A stretch of DNA of 64,000 nt from Casuarius casuarius (Eukaryota; Chordata; Aves; Casuariiformes; Casuariidae). Below, piece after piece: positions 15,604 to 29,976 of this stretch. The stretch's first letter is position 1. Each line of letters opens with the position of its first letter. The notes beneath the pieces are model-generated. The model was not told the origin of the DNA and did no database searches. It saw only the letters and a program-made list of their open reading frames with translations. The DNA is taken from contig PTFA01000275.1 of NCBI GenBank assembly GCA_003342895.1, positions 806,001 through 870,000 on the forward strand. The letters are read 5' to 3'. The position numbers were made by a program, and so were the translations under genes.

Positions 15604-16309
15604 CTGTCTGAGATAGTTTCTGCACACCTTGAAAAGAAATATTATTAGATTTTACCTCTCTGCTGGTAAGGCCTGTCTCATGCGTATCTCTAAATCTTTA
15701 ACTACAACAGATAAACAAGAATATGAAAATATTAAGAACTATTATGTGTTTTGCAAATGCACAGAATAACATGTAGCACATAAAACATATTGCACTGACA
15801 TATGCCAAATCCAGCTAATGAATGAATAGCATCTGGAAATGTAAGTGTAGAAGTACTTCAACTGCATACACAAAATATATCAGCTTGAAAACTTATTTTG
15901 TACAACTAATAATCCATTATGAAGTATAGGTATGATCTGAATAAAAGGCAAAATAATTCCTGTAGTCAGAGAAAAATACAATACATTGTAAAACCTACAC
16001 AGGTAATGCTGACACCCAAAAGCCAACACTTTCAAATGTGAATGCTTAATGTTACACTTCTGGATGGGTGTTTGTGAGCAGACCTGAATATTCAAAACTG
16101 TTGAACCTTGACAAATGTCTGTAGCTTCAGGGAGAGTGAAAGCAGCTGGTATTTAAAAAAAGAAAAAAAATGATATTTTTAATTATATAATTGAACACAA
16201 AATTCTAAGCCTCCCTTTAAATATCAAGTCTCAGATTCATCCAGCCTAATGTTAGACACTTCTACTAAGCTCTCACCTCTAGTAAGATCAGCCTTTGGTA
16301 ATGCCTCTC

Positions 16310-16337
16310 CCACTCTCTATTGACCACTCTCTATTGA
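16310..16337. repeat. exact 14 bp tandem duplication
   Basis: CCACTCTCTATTGA occurs twice head to tail. Confidence 0.9.
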
Positions 16338-16974
16338 CAGAAATTGCTGTAAGTGATCTGATTCTTAGTTTAGGTATCTTTGACGGGTGCATAAGTTACA
16401 TGAGACAAATGCATTCCAAGGGTTTAAAAACACTGGCTAGAGTCTAAACTGTATTTCACTTATTCTAATCCCTCATGATGAATTTTAAAACTAAGTACAT
16501 TTGATAATCAAAGTTTACCTATATATTTCTAAATCTTTGTTTTCATTTATATTTCTAACATATTCATTTTCTCTAGTTTTCCCATATATTTCATCAAGGC
16601 AGAATTTCAATACTTTTGAGATCTCACTCCCTTATACTGGGTGTAGAATAAGCATTTTGCTTTAATTAATGCTATTTGTTTTCACCTTTGTGAGAAAAAG
16701 ATATGTTTTGTAGATTAACAGAGATTGATACTGTTACATATTTCATAGCTTTCAAAGTAAGGCCCGTGTTCTGGGATCAGCTCTAAGACTCATAATTAAA
16801 GCAAGAAGATACATGAAACTCATACATTACATGAAAATTCCTGGGTACAGATTATGTGCAAATAAAAGCATAATTGATGGAGAAGAAAAGAAAAATAAGA
16901 AGCAATGTAAATTTTTAAAAGATTAAAAAAATTCCTGCGTAGGAATCTTGAACCAACCGATTTTAGGTCACTTT

Positions 16975-17175
16975 AGCTGTCTTTGTCAGCAGGTGCCTAA
17001 ACATAGGTGTCAGTGACATTTTAGGTGTCCTGGAGTATGACGTCTGGCCACCAGCTGTCTCTCCAGAAGGAGGTGAAGCTCTCATAGGTACTATGTCATA
17101 TCTACCAGCCCCATACAAGTTTCTCAGATACCCTAAGGCATCTTAAATGGTAACTACATTAGGGTCCTAATTGGC
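16975..17175. repeat. interspersed repeat family A, copy 1
   Basis: Contains CAGGTGCCTAAACATAGGTG and GATACCCTAAGGCATCTTAA followed by ATGGTAAC. Related phrases, approximating CCTAGGGCATCTCAAATGGC, recur in the window in both orientations. Likely an old dispersed element of sauropsid genomes; family not named. Confidence 0.4.
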
Positions 17176-19350
17176 TCCCTTTACTTCTGCAACAATGCAA
17201 ATAAGATCTCTTCTCTGTATCTAGCAATTCATTTCTCTTATCCAAATAGGAAGACGTAACTGGGTTAAACTCCTTTCCTGTCCACTCACTAGTGTATTTA
17301 TAAGTGTATCTTCAATTCAAAGTACGTGTTCTAAATATTATATTAATATAATTCAACATTGGGACTTAAATAAGAGCAGAATCTCGTGGACAAAGATTTG
17401 CCCACCATTACTGCATTACTTGCACTGAATACACTAAATTTTTCAATATGCAAGGAGTACTAGACCATAGTATAAATATGACTACGCGAACAGAGTATTA
17501 ACTTTGATTGAGGCCTCATTTATGCTAATTTTATATTAATGTAAAATACCATAAATAGTCATGAATCAATTTCTACCATTAGAAAATCTTCCATTCTTTG
17601 ATTTGCATGACAATTTATAGAAATATATATCAAAGTTAAATCAGAATATCCTATTTTATGACTAAAATTGTCTAAAAACAGATGGGTGTGTGACATACTA
17701 AAGGCATGTTAAAGTATTCTTATGCAAAGATCAGTAAGAAGAAAGTGGTTATGAAAAGTGAAGTTAAATTCTGTTCCATATATCTGGCAATTTATGAAGT
17801 ATTCATTTTATTTTTATAACATTAATTACAATACCATTTCTTCAGGTTTCTTGATTCTTTTATTAACCTCATTACTATTTTTGAATTGAAATTTTGTATT
17901 TATTTGAGTTGTGCTCTATTATACAGTATCAAAGTACAGAGATAGAGCAGTGAGACTTTTTTTTCAGTCTTGTCAACATATATGGTCTGCAAGTTCAGAA
18001 ACAGTTCAGTCTTGGAGTGCAAATCAAATATTCCCACTTTGTAAGGCAACGCTAAGGTTTTACACTATGACTAATGCTTTATTATCATAATTTCTGCTGA
18101 ACTGACAGGGCAAAAAGTCTTCCTTCATATTTCTGAAGGCTTATCTACATATTGCAATTGATTTGCCACATAACTGTTTCACAATACTGGGAAACTGCTA
18201 AAAATATAGCACTCGGTTTAGAAAGTCCCACCAGGATCCACCCAGTCATTTACAAATGGCTTGTTACACAGATTATGTGATAGAATTCAAGCTTGAAACT
18301 TTACTTTGATAGATTGGGAAATGAGAGAAAAGTTAATGAATTGAAACTATTCTACCATTCTGTAGGGCAATTCAATGAAAATTTTAATAACAGTGAATTT
18401 GATGAGCAAGATATTGTGACGATGAACATAACAATCATGTGCAATAACTGGTTTGAAGTATTGTATTAACATGAAAAATAATTAAAACTTACTTAGAGAA
18501 CTGCGTTCATATGCATAATTTGCAAGGAATCAGAGTCAATTAGTAATGAAAACTTGAGCTGTTTTTGTTTGTCACACACAGACTGCCTAATGTAGTGAAA
18601 AATCCAGCATGAAATTCCTCATTCTGCTTCACCCTTCTCAGACTTCTCTTGATGTGAAAATTCTATTTCAGTATGGTATTTCTTTTGGGGAGCTGATTTT
18701 TTTTGTTTCCAAATCATTTTCTATGAATTATGTATGGTGGCTATGTTGTACAGCCTTGTTCATGAGAGACAGAAGCCAGATGACAGCATTTATTTTATTT
18801 AAAACCATACCTGATGTTTCTGAAGCTAAGCAACTTGGAACAATCCATTCTTGTTTTAACTTTGTTTCCTGTAATCTTTTAAATGTTTGAAGATAGCAGG
18901 CTATATCATCAATAACTATAAAATCCAAAAATAACTCTACCAACTTTAACAAAGCTATTGATTTTACTTTGTTTCTGAACCTTGCAAGGGAACTTTTTAA
19001 TGAGTTTTGATTCCTTTTAACAATTTGTGCTTTAGTCTATCAAGGGCTGTGCTAATCCTCTTCACAACCAAAATTATTTTCATAAGAAATTTATAGACTT
19101 TTCCTCATCATGGATTTTTGGGTAATAGTTTGCAATTTTGTGCAATAAATACAATATTAATGAAAGAAAGGAGGAAAATAATACTTTCATTAACTGACAA
19201 CAGTGCTACTTGTTTGGATTTGACATGACTTTTCTGCGTATATGAGTTCTTTCTGGGATTGGAAACTACTTTGATGCGCTTCCACATTTTTGTTTTTGTT
19301 TTTTGTGTTCCTGAGAGATTCAGGACTAAGACTTCCATATCTCTCAAGGG

Positions 19351-19382
19351 AAAAAAAAAAAGAAAAAGAAAAAGAAAAAAAA
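19351..19382. repeat. (GAAAAA)n purine tract
   Basis: A11 followed by GAAAAA units. Confidence 0.9.
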
Positions 19383-19839
19383 GATGTAGTCCAGAGAGCA
19401 AACGTCTGTTCTCAGTAGGGCCCTTACATCTTGGAGTCAGCAGACTCCTGAGTATGAGGGAGGGGTCCTTTGGGGTTGAGGGACTCAGTGCAGTGTGGGG
19501 CCTGTGCTGCTCCCTGGTGGTGCTGGCTTTCCAGATGTGCTGGCCACCAGGAGGAGGAGGAAGAGGCTAGATACTGGGATCTTCTCTTCTCCACTGTGGA
19601 AAATTATTGGAACTACACCAGTTTACAGCAAAGGAATATATGGTCCAGGTGAAAGACTCAAAGTGCAGAATTAATTTGAGCAAATGCAGCTGTTTATAGT
19701 TGTAGATATATATTTAGGCAAGGTGCTCTAGATTCCTGTTAAAGTCAATGGAAAGAAATAAAACTTTTAAAGTGTGCTTTATCTCCTTCTAAATATGGAT
19801 AGGACTTATTTAGAGATTAAGACTTCTAAATGTAGGTAT

Positions 19840-20260
19840 CTAAATTTGAGCTAAGCATCTAAGTTCCAGTTACAGTCAGTGAAAATCTTGGCCTAAACGT
19901 AAATGGCTGGTACCATTTGAGATGCCCTAGGGTATCCTAGCCACCCAAGACATATTCATTGGGCTAACTGATAGGACACAGGACCTATAAAAGATCTGCA
20001 ACCCTGTAAAGGGGCAGCTAGAGGCCAGTTTGGATACCCCAGGANGCCCAAATTAATACTGTGCTTAAAAGTTCCATGTTAAGTGTCTAGTTAAGCTGAA
20101 ATGAGATTCCTTCCAGTCTCTATCGGCTGTAGTGACCACACTTTGGCTGACTGTACTAAGAGCTTGGTCACCTAGCTCGCACCCATCTGAAAATATTTAG
20201 TCACCTAAATTCAGGTGTCTCAGTCTGGAGTTGAACTCTTCTGACATCTCAGATATGTCA
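19840..20260. repeat. interspersed repeat family A, copy 2
   Basis: GGTACCATTTGAGATGCCCT (19911-19930) is the reverse complement of the family A core. The stretch also has GTCACCTAAATTCAGGTGTC and a motif of the type CAGTTACAGTCAGTGAAAAT. It is the longest copy and includes the single undefined base at 20045. Confidence 0.4.
20045..20045. other. single undefined base
   Basis: One N inside repeat family A copy 2. A second single N is at 46380. Confidence 0.98.
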
Positions 20261-21589
20261 TGCGAATGTTAAAAGTTCCCATTTCTCCCCGTTGACTGTG
20301 CAGAAGGCTAAAGCTGACTTGTTCAATAGGAGGTATCTACACTGCAGATATCAGAAGTTCAGCAGAACAAGTATACCGAATTTCTGCTTCAGAATGTAAT
20401 GCTGAAGAAAATCTCAACAGCCACATCTATTAATCTGATGCACATAAACTATGATCCAAGAAAATGTGGTCAAAACTGATTTCAACAAGTTTAGATCCTT
20501 TGTCAGAATCAGTGCATGAGAAAAAAAAATGATTTAGTATCCAGTTTCTTGGCCTCTGCCCTAATACTGGTAATTTGACTTGTCAATTAGTGTCAGCTGT
20601 GGTTATATTGATTTGTGTGTATTATGGACTCTACTTAAAATTAGACTCATTCTGCAAACTCAGAGACTACAAAGCAGTCCATGGCTGATAATTTTCTATC
20701 ACTACTGAGTTAAATATTTAGCCTACTTTTCTTATGAAGAGAGATTTGGGCTTAGTCATTTTCATCTTTATCCTTTATTCAGTGATACCTATTTCACTGG
20801 ACTGCTATGAGTAAGCTGAGCGAGATTTTGCCCCTTTTATTGAGGTTTACATAAATTATTCTTTAGACATCACATAATTAAGCATACAAGCATATTGTGA
20901 AAGTGAGTTATCTGATATTCTTTGCCTATGCTAAAGTCTTATTCTGATGTCATTTGTATTGAACTAAATTGGGGATGCTGTCCTAAAGCCAATAGAGGGA
21001 CACTTTTGAAAAAATAATAATAAAATAAATAATGTCATAAAACCTCATTTTTATTGTTGCCATTGTTGCTATTTTACTGAAATATTATCCTACTTTCCTA
21101 TATGAAGTAGTGTAGCATTAAATATTAATATCATGTAAAAATTACCTTCTGCCAGCACCATCAGTAACAAGTAAATATGTACCCCAGTCTATATCGTAAT
21201 GTTACAACAAAAATCACCAATTGCACCTGTAATATTTTTGTTTTCTTTTTAATAAACTGTGATTTGACATAAAAAAGACCCTGAATATTCCAAGAATACT
21301 CTTTGACTGCCTTCTTATATGCATATATTCTTATTTTTAATAATAAATTACACCTTGAGGGTGTTATTCATAAGCATGAGATTCATCACACCTAACTAGC
21401 CACATAAAAATTAAGCAGCTTAGCTGAGATTTAGCTTGCTTCAACCCTAGGAGCTGCAATTCAGTCGCAGACTGAGATACCCAACTTCATATGCTCACAA
21501 TATAGCCACTACATTTCAGTCAGGGAACACTTAATATAACTAAACATAATCATTTATAACATTTAAGATATGCTAAAGTGTCATGCCTG

Positions 21590-21700
21590 GACTTCAGCTG
21601 CCAGTCCATCAGAGAAAATATTTTAAGCCTATGCAGTTTTCTCAGGTACTGTAGGATGTCTTAAAGACTACCAAGCATCTATATGTGGGCAACCCAAACA
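21590..21700. repeat. interspersed repeat family A, copy 3 (partial)
   Basis: CAGCTGCCAGTCC, then TTCTCAGGTACTGTAGGATG and TCTTAAAGAC, parallels the order seen at 16975-17175 with many changes. Confidence 0.3.
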
Positions 21701-22296
21701 GTGTTAAAGCTTCTTTCGGAATAAAGGCCCAGTTGTCTACCCTGAGTTCAAAGAGGATGGGATTATATTCTAATGCCGTTGTGCATAACCATAGTCATTT
21801 GAGCTAAATCTACTAACCTATTCTAGTAGTTTTGTTATAAAATATTAGCCCACATTCACTCATATTTTTACTATGTTTTTAATTAAATATTTTTTTTAAT
21901 TGTCATATTCTTGGCTACTTGTCCAGCCAGGCAATGTCAGTCAAAGCCAAAGGCAGGGACACCAGAGGCAGTTACACACACTCACCAGGGATCCTGAGAA
22001 AGAACTATGTCATCAAACCCTAGCAAGCAGGAAGGGGGGTGTGGGAGCACAACTTTTAAACCCATTAATGATTCTCTGGGACAAATGCTTAGCCTGCAGG
22101 AGGTACGCTGTACATAATTAGATTTCTGAATGAACAAGAAGTAGAATTATATCCCAGGCTTAGAGTCCAAGAAGTACATAATGGCTCATGTTCATACTGC
22201 CTAGAGCTAGTCCGTTCTTTATCAATTTTGTCTTGGACAGAGCTAGCGGAGAAGTACAAAAAAGACCTAGGAAATAATCTAAATTTTTTCAGTAGA

Positions 22297-22331
22297 GATT
22301 ATCCGTTATGGATTATCCATTACAGATTATG
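22297..22331. repeat. 14 bp tandem repeat, 2.5 copies
   Basis: GATTATCCGTTATG, GATTATCCATTACA, then GATTATG. Confidence 0.85.
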
Positions 22332-23655
22332 GGTCCAGTGCTTGAGTTAACTCAAGTTCTAGCTTCATTTTTTAGCAGAATAGAAGATTCTATTCAAACC
22401 AAAGGGATATGGGGCTCTTAGCCCGTTGCAAAAGGAGCTACATCATGCAAGATTATGATTTCTGTTTTCTCTTTCCTCCATTCTTGTTTGATAATTTAGT
22501 CCCACATAAGAAATCAAGATACAAAGCAGGAATTTGCATCTGACTTCTCTCTATAAGATTTTTTTTAACCTAAGTAATAAACTCTGACATTCAAAAAATT
22601 TTGCTAACCAAGAGACTACTGCAGATATATATCTATACATATCTGTTTTAGATTTAGTCCAAAAAATATATATGTTCTGATGCAATATATACGTGGATAT
22701 TTTCCATTAGCTTTCTATATCACGCTAGGTATGACTGAGGCTCCATTAATACCAGTACTATCAACTCTGCTATAGCAAGTATCTCCCATTGAACAGTCTT
22801 TACTAAATGTCTTTATCATAAGCTTGTTGCTTCATAATGAGAAGCTTATTGCTTCCAAATACCCAACTACACTGATAAAATTCATGTAAACTAACCATGT
22901 TGCAATATTATCTGACCAATACTCTATTAATGATGTAACACTCACAGCTAGGACTGATCTTTTAAAATGTGCAACCTATTTTTAAACTTTGCTGACAAAA
23001 TCTTTTCTTCACATGGATTTCATTCTCAATTTGATCCATGTAGGATAACGGACATGCTCAGGTATAATGCAAAATGTGGCTCAGAATCCTTACATTTATT
23101 ATTCATATTGCAAAAAGTCTATGAATACTATGAATTTGTGCAAAACACAAATGGGCCTAATTTAATAAACATGCCTGCAACTGAGCTGATAAATTTGGAC
23201 AGACTAGTAATTTATGACTCTGTAGTAAGAACCACTTCATTTACAGCTTCATTTCAATGTTGCCTTGTTAAAAGTCCAAAATCAACAAATCTAATCATTA
23301 TCTTAAATATACCTTATAATTTATTTAGTATCTAAGGAATATTGTGTTATAATAAAAATTAGTTCATTAAAATTATCTTTCATTAATAGCAGCATAGTCA
23401 CAGAAAGACCTTTTGACCACCTAAGTGCCCCCTGTTCCCCTGGGCATCTCTAGTTAATGCCAGTTCCTCCTCTCTGCTGCCTGGACCCACAATTCTTCTT
23501 AAATAATTGCAGCAAATCTGCAGGGATTAGCACCCATATTTATTTAGTGCATTCCTCTTGTTCACTTTTACTCTGTCATCCTATGTTTCTACATTATCTT
23601 CTTGCTCACATTCAAAAGTATCTATATCTAAATTAAAACATGAAAAAGACAAGGC

Positions 23656-23688
23656 AAAAAAAAAAAGAGAGAGAGAGAGGAAAAAAAT
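23656..23688. repeat. A-rich/(GA)n tract
   Basis: A11, then about seven GA units, then A-rich sequence. Confidence 0.9.
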
Positions 23689-25259
23689 AGGTTTGGATGT
23701 TTTTTTCACCTTACAGGATATATGCATCTTAGTATAGTATGGAAAGAAAGAAAGCAGAGAAGTCTGAAATCTGAAGTGTATTATTGTTGTTATGATTATT
23801 AATATTATTCCCTTCCACCATCCATGCTGCAGCAGAAAGAATCTCTAATATGGATGTGAGTGAGATTAATGCAACAGTCAAAATGCAAAGAAAAGGAAAG
23901 AAGCAAAAAAAATTTTACCATTTCCATGTTTTAGAGATACCCATTGACCTATCTTTTTGAAGAATGTCACCAAGAAAGGATCATCTTTTCATTCATGGGC
24001 ACACTTTTCAACTACCATGATCTTCACTACATAACAGAGAATTAGTGTGATGCTTATATTTTGAGTAGTGTAGGGTTTGCTTTAACTGATTGTGTTAAGC
24101 AATATTTTCTTGCCAAATTAGCTAAAATAGTCTCATCAAATGAAAAATAAAATTCCATGATGAAGACACCTGACAAAATAACTTTTATAACCACATTAAT
24201 TAATTTTGAATCATTTGCTTCCTGAACTGTAACTATTAAGAAAATCCTATGTTGCTTTTATGCTTTTATTCTCTACATTTGTATACAACTTAAGTGCTGA
24301 CAGTTCTCTCTAAGAGTCCTTATTGCTTGCAGAGTGCCCGGTAGACAATATTGCCAACTTTGTCATGCCATATTTGTCCTGGGCAACTTGATACATCCAC
24401 TTACAATATGACTAATAGTCTCTGGGGTCTAGCCACATAGTCTACATCCTGCACTTAAATCTTTCCTACCATCTGTCTTCTCTTTAAGATGTCTCATGCG
24501 AATAGCTTGTTACTGTGTGTCCATAATTAAATTATATTTTTCCCTTTTCAATCCTCCTGTTGAAAAACACTTACAATTTGGCACTTTCTTTTCATGAAAC
24601 ATTTTTTTTTTCTGAAACACTTTCCGCTGTATTTTCTCATCCATTGCTAGACTTTATCTCTCATTATGATCCTCTTAATGACCTCAACAATGTCTATAAC
24701 CCTTCAGTACTGTATTCCTCATTTATATTTCAAACTTGACCCAAGAACCAGTTATTTACTATTATGGTAGTAGTAATAACTGTCAGGATTTTGTTGTTAC
24801 ATTTTTGTTTCCTGAGCCTTCTATTACTTTGTGATGTTTCTATTATAGTTATTATGTACTATAGCAATTTCTGAAGGCACCGGCTGAAATAGGAGTCCCA
24901 ACCAAAAGCAACCATTAGGATACAATCTCCAAGTCAAAGAGCTAGCAATTTGAAAAGACAAGCATGAACCCAAGTAAGGAAAACAGAAGGAAAAAAAATA
25001 TATCAACTGTAGGATACATCTGACCAATTGATATCCTCTAAAATTAATCATCACCCTTCAAAAATTAATTGTCATGTCTCAACTAACATCTCTGATATGG
25101 TTCATTTTGTATAGTTTCAGGGGGTTGATTTAGTTCTCACCTGTATTTAATTATCTACAGTGCAGGTATATATAACTGAGTCACGTTTAGTGTCCAATTC
25201 CTCTGCCATTTGTGGTCTTGGAGTATTTTGCCTGCCACCAGCTGACCAGATCTCATATA

Positions 25260-25620
25260 AGCTTTGAATCCTTCATGTTAGCACTGTGCAGGTAACACAG
25301 TGAGATACCAAGGTAACTCAAATGGCACTGGATGGGAGTAACTGAATCAAGCCACTAGCTTCTCAGTGGAGAGGCTCAGTTCAGCTGTTTACACGTTTCT
25401 ACTGCTATTTGATATGCTTTAATGTTCCCAACCTAGCCTCCAGCTGCCACTCCAGAAATATATTAGTATGCCCTAGGCCTTCTGTCGTATCTACAAGCCT
25501 CATGCAGACATCTCAGATATGCTAGGATGCCTCTGATGGGTTTATTTGCTTGTGTGTAGGCATCTGAATCAAGTCCATCAAGTTAGGTGAGTCAAATCCC
25601 ACCTACACTTTAGGTTATGT
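25260..25620. repeat. interspersed repeat family A, copy 4
   Basis: Carries GATACCAAGGTAACTCAAAT followed by GGCAC, and later ACATCTCAGATATGCTAGGA and GTAGGCATCTGAATC, all variants of the family A phrases. Confidence 0.35.
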
Positions 25621-28600
25621 AGTAATCCAGGAAATGAGTCACATCCCCTAAATTTTTCTGCTGGACTATGGTGCTTCCAAATTTCTTCATAGCTCATCTG
25701 CACTACATTTTCTATTGGTCTCCAAAACATTCATCGTGACTTCCCAGCCTGCTTTTACTACCTGAACTTTTATTTGTAGAAAAAAGAACTATTATCTTTT
25801 TCTTCTTTTCCATGAAGTCAGCTTTTTAGCTCACCTTATTTGTAAAACTCTCCACTCACAAGAGAGTTGCAATTGGTTCAGGAATGATAAAGTAACACAA
25901 ACCAAGCATGACAACTCTTACTTAGACATATCTGCTTTGAGACCAAAGCATAAGGCATCTGTCTGGATACTCATGGCATCGATAAAAGTCATTGACTACT
26001 CAGAGGATTTGTTTCACTGACTTAGTTGGAGACTATCTGAGGAGGATCAGTCCTCACTACCAACTGGAAAGGGAGAAACCTGGAGAAGGAGTTCAGATAC
26101 TAGCAATATTTCAATGGGGCAAATGCTAGAGTACTTTGTTCCACCAGTTCCACTAAAGCAATGGTGCTTGAAGCAGTCTTTTTCCCTTAGTCAACTCAGT
26201 GTCTTATGAAATGGGCTATTTCTGGCCATACTTTCCTGTACCACAGATTTTCAGTCTTAGCCTTCAAGTATTTGATGCAAGAGACTCCCATTTACTTCAG
26301 TGTGATTTCTGCTGACTTCGTGCCTCTCTCACATAACTGAAGAATATTTTTGAGAAGTATACACAGAAATTGATTCAGAAATTTTATCTGGCAGATGAAG
26401 CCATTCAGCATGACAATATGTCAGTTGACCAGATAATTAACCTTGAAGCAGTAATGCTGATGAATCCCATTCACATTTCCCCACCTATAAGCTAATATGA
26501 TAGTGGTTTCTGAATTTTTCAATTATGTTAAATACCATCTTCTATTACAAGTTAAACTGTTAAGCTGCCACTGTAAACAAAGCATTTGTAAAGACATCGT
26601 AAAAACATAATAATAAATTCCTAATTTGCTAAACTTATTTATAATAAATGTAATGTAATAGAACACAATAATTCCAGCATTTTTAGTCCACATTTTCTCC
26701 AGTGTTAGTATTCCTAGGAAGAAGTAGGGACAATTAGACAGGTTCTTGCAATTTGCATTGGTCATGGCCATAATCCTAATACAGTTCAGAGCCTTTTAGA
26801 CAGTTTACAAATATATGAGCAATCTTATGGCAACTGATGTTTGCCAACATAAATCATGAATTCCTCACTTTCTGACTTGTCCTCAAACATTACCAAAAAG
26901 GTACTTATGCAGCAGCCAACTCATAAGTCCTGTCCATTGCCTGAAAAATTCTTCACCATAAATCACAAAGAATTCCCACAAATTTGTGCTGCACGAACAG
27001 GTGGAATAAAATTTAGCCAAAGAAAATGTCCTACTTTACATATATACATACAGCAACATCTCTAAATAAGAAAAGATCTATCCACTGAAGTTAATAATCA
27101 CTTAAGAATGCTCACTGTATATCACACGAATAAAAAAGTAGGCAAGCCAACTCTGAATGAACAATCTAGTGTAAACAACCATACTAAATTCTCAAACAAA
27201 ATCCTACTTTGCTTTGCAACTGAACGAGTCACTACCAAACATTAAAAAACGAAAAGGAGCTTGCCCCTTCATAAAAGCTACCTGTCTTTGGGAGGAAACT
27301 TTCATATTTGGGAGACTACAAAACTTTTCACAGGCAGTGGAGGCTGGAGTGGGTTCTTGTGGGGCGGGAGGGGAGTTCTGTAGCTTCTTTCTGCCCTAAC
27401 TTTCCTCTAATGTGTTTTGCCAGCAACTTTCATGAAAGCAGAATTTAAGAAACTGTGAAATGTTCGCCTTTTGAAGTTAATGGCTGCTCTGCCTGAGTAA
27501 AGACACCAGACAAAGCCTTTTCTTCACTCTCAGATAAAATCTGATCCAGCTCAAAAGAATTTGCATCACCTTAGTTTGCAAGTGGATCTGAAACACTGTT
27601 TTCAATGTAACTGAACTAAAGTTACAAAATACCCTGCCACAACCAATATATTTAACAAAGCGATATAAAAATGCACACCTGTGCAGGGCAGTTCCACCAG
27701 TACACTTTTGCTAAAAATGATATGTATCACCTATTGGTATTAATTCAACATATTATCAGCTTGCTACTAGAATTCCATTCAGCCTTCTTTTAAATAGCAT
27801 GCAAGAGGCTACCATGCATACAGGCATATATTTCTATGGCAACAATTTAAATGCTAGGCTATTCTTAGTTTAAGGTTTCACAGGAAAAAAAAAAAAAAAA
27901 AAGAACTTTTTTAAACTAAGCAACTAAGCAAGATACCTATTTCTTTCCCCTCTGTCCTTTCTGAAACAACAGAAATCTCTTTACTGTGATGAATGGAAGA
28001 AGCAATACGAAGTAACTTAATATGATGTATGCTATGTCTGAAGTTATGACATTCTTCTAAACTTAGGAAAAAAAACCATGTATTGTAACAATATGGGTAT
28101 TACATAGGTTTTCAGTGTTAGAAGTGTCTTTGTAACAGTTATGCTTTATCGAATGAATAAAACATTTAGTGAGTTTTTGTTAATGTGGTACAGCTAAATA
28201 TATTTATTTAATATATTTATACTTCATTTATCTCATGCTTCACTATCTTTCAATGTATTCTCATTCACCTCTTTGTCTTATTTTTCCCTTTGGTTGAGTG
28301 TTTTGTTTTGATGAAAGGATCTTGAAAATGTTAGTCATATAAATAAGATAAACATCATAATTCAAAGCCTGGTAATGATATAATCTCAGAGAGTTAGATG
28401 ATCTATGTGTCTTAAGTGTGAGTGTCTGACAGATGGAAGAAAGAATTATCTGAGTGTTAAAATCAGAAAGTGACATCGAAAAAGAGAGAGGGTTTTTATT
28501 GTTGTTGCTCTTTCCCCCTGCTCCCAAACTGGAAACCGAGTGTTGAAAACGCCTTCAACATTTTAGCTGAATTGACATTTCTACTATCTTTAAGTGTGCC

Positions 28601-29439
28601 AGTGAGCTAGCTGTTTAAGGAAAGTGAAGGGCCAAAGTCACAAGCTTATATTACTTCTTAATGATGAAAAAAAATCATATGCACATGTGTCATATGCTCT
28701 GATATTCGTGCATGTTTGGCCTCAGCCAGTGATTTGATACCTTTAATTTAGTATATCTTTATCTTCCGTAACAGGGCTTGTAACATAACGATGAGTTGTA
28801 GCACTGAGTGTACTCTCACTGTGCTCAGTTCTTTAATTTTCTCCCTACAGTATCATGGAGAAGGTGGCAAGACTTGGGTGGTAATCTAGCAGTGCATTGC
28901 CTTATTCTTAAGTGCTTTTTGGACCATGCCTGAGTTAAAAGTTGATGGCCTCCTAAGGACAGAAATACTGTCTCACATGTAAATTTTTTTCTTCTTCTTC
29001 TCCAGCTGGTAGGAGGGAAGCAGAATGGCAAACTAGTGACTCTACTGCCATCACTTTGTCTGACACAGAATGTCCTGGCTGAACAATCAGCCTCACAAAG
29101 AAGCACTGGAAAATAAAGAAGAGTCCTTGCAATAGGAATGACTTGTGTAATTAAGATGGACATTCTGTTACCAGAGCTGCACAATCAAACTTCAAGGTAT
29201 TTTCTAGGAGACTGCAGACCTTTCCACAGTGATAAAGGATTCTGGAGGAATGATCTGTTCAGCAGTTTAATACTTCATGAATACCTGGGATTAGACTTCT
29301 GCCTCATTTCCAAGAGTGTATCTATTGCAATGTGTGTGTATGTACGCCTGTTTTCTCGTCACATATCCCAAAGGTGGGCATTTTCTATAAAGCAAACCGA
29401 ATCAGTATTTGAAGTTTAGCAAGTCCCTTATGGTGTTTT

Positions 29440-29960
29440 ACTCTTTAAAAAGATTCTCTGCCTGGAGAAAGCCAGAAGCAACGTGACTGAAATTCTCCAT
29501 ATCTCCACTGGGACTCGAGCTATGAGTTACAAGTGATTTGCAGGGGCTTTCGCCTTTGCAGGTATTATTGAGTTAAGGGGCACTTTCCCATACAGGAAAG
29601 GCGTGAAAGGCAAGCTGCCTGCAGTCGGACAGCAGCACTGCGCCGTGCTTTTTTCAACTGTTGATAATAAAAGGTGCAGCTACCCAGAGTACGGATGGGA
29701 AAGTCCTTTCGCTAATTAGCTTTTCCACTCCTGGCAGCTGCTGGAAGCAGCCGTCCGCAGCAGGCTGGCCTCGCCGGCAGTCCAGGCGGCTGCGTAAGGG
29801 CCTGAAGTGCTGACCTCTCAAATCTGCCCCGGCTTAATGAGACCGAGCTAGGCAGAGTCAATTAAATCAAATTCCCACTAACATCCCTAATATATCTGCA
29901 GTGTGTGCAGCAGAGGCGGCGGCGGCAGCAGCAGGGAGAGATTCACTGTATTAATAAAGA
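29440..29960. promoter_or_regulatory. candidate conserved non-coding element 3' of SLITRK1
   Basis: Unique, moderately GC-rich sequence with no simple repeats until 29915, lying in AT-rich surroundings. It includes the homeodomain-type palindrome GCTAATTAGC (29712-29721) and a later cluster of AATTAAAT and AAATTCCC cores near 29858-29878. There is no credible coding frame. Its character resembles conserved enhancers beside neuronal genes; conservation was not tested. Confidence 0.3.
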
Positions 29961-29976
29961 GATTCACTGCCGCATT

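Larger units (their letters stand above)
1..29000. other. gene-free flank, AT-rich
   Basis: No coding exon, tRNA, rRNA or other RNA gene is recognised in this interval. Open frames are at most about 120 codons, overlap randomly on both strands, and show no known domain. Contents are microsatellites, homopolymers, small tandem duplications and old interspersed repeats, listed separately. The pattern fits the large gene desert known around SLITRK1 in other amniotes. Confidence 0.75.

Noticed and set aside
22967..23335. 122-codon plus-strand frame
   Set aside because: No recognisable domain and no splice or promoter context. Its length is within chance for AT-rich DNA of this size.
28825..29184. 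119-codon minus-strand frame
   Set aside because: No known motif; overlaps a plus-strand frame and a polypyrimidine tract; likely chance.
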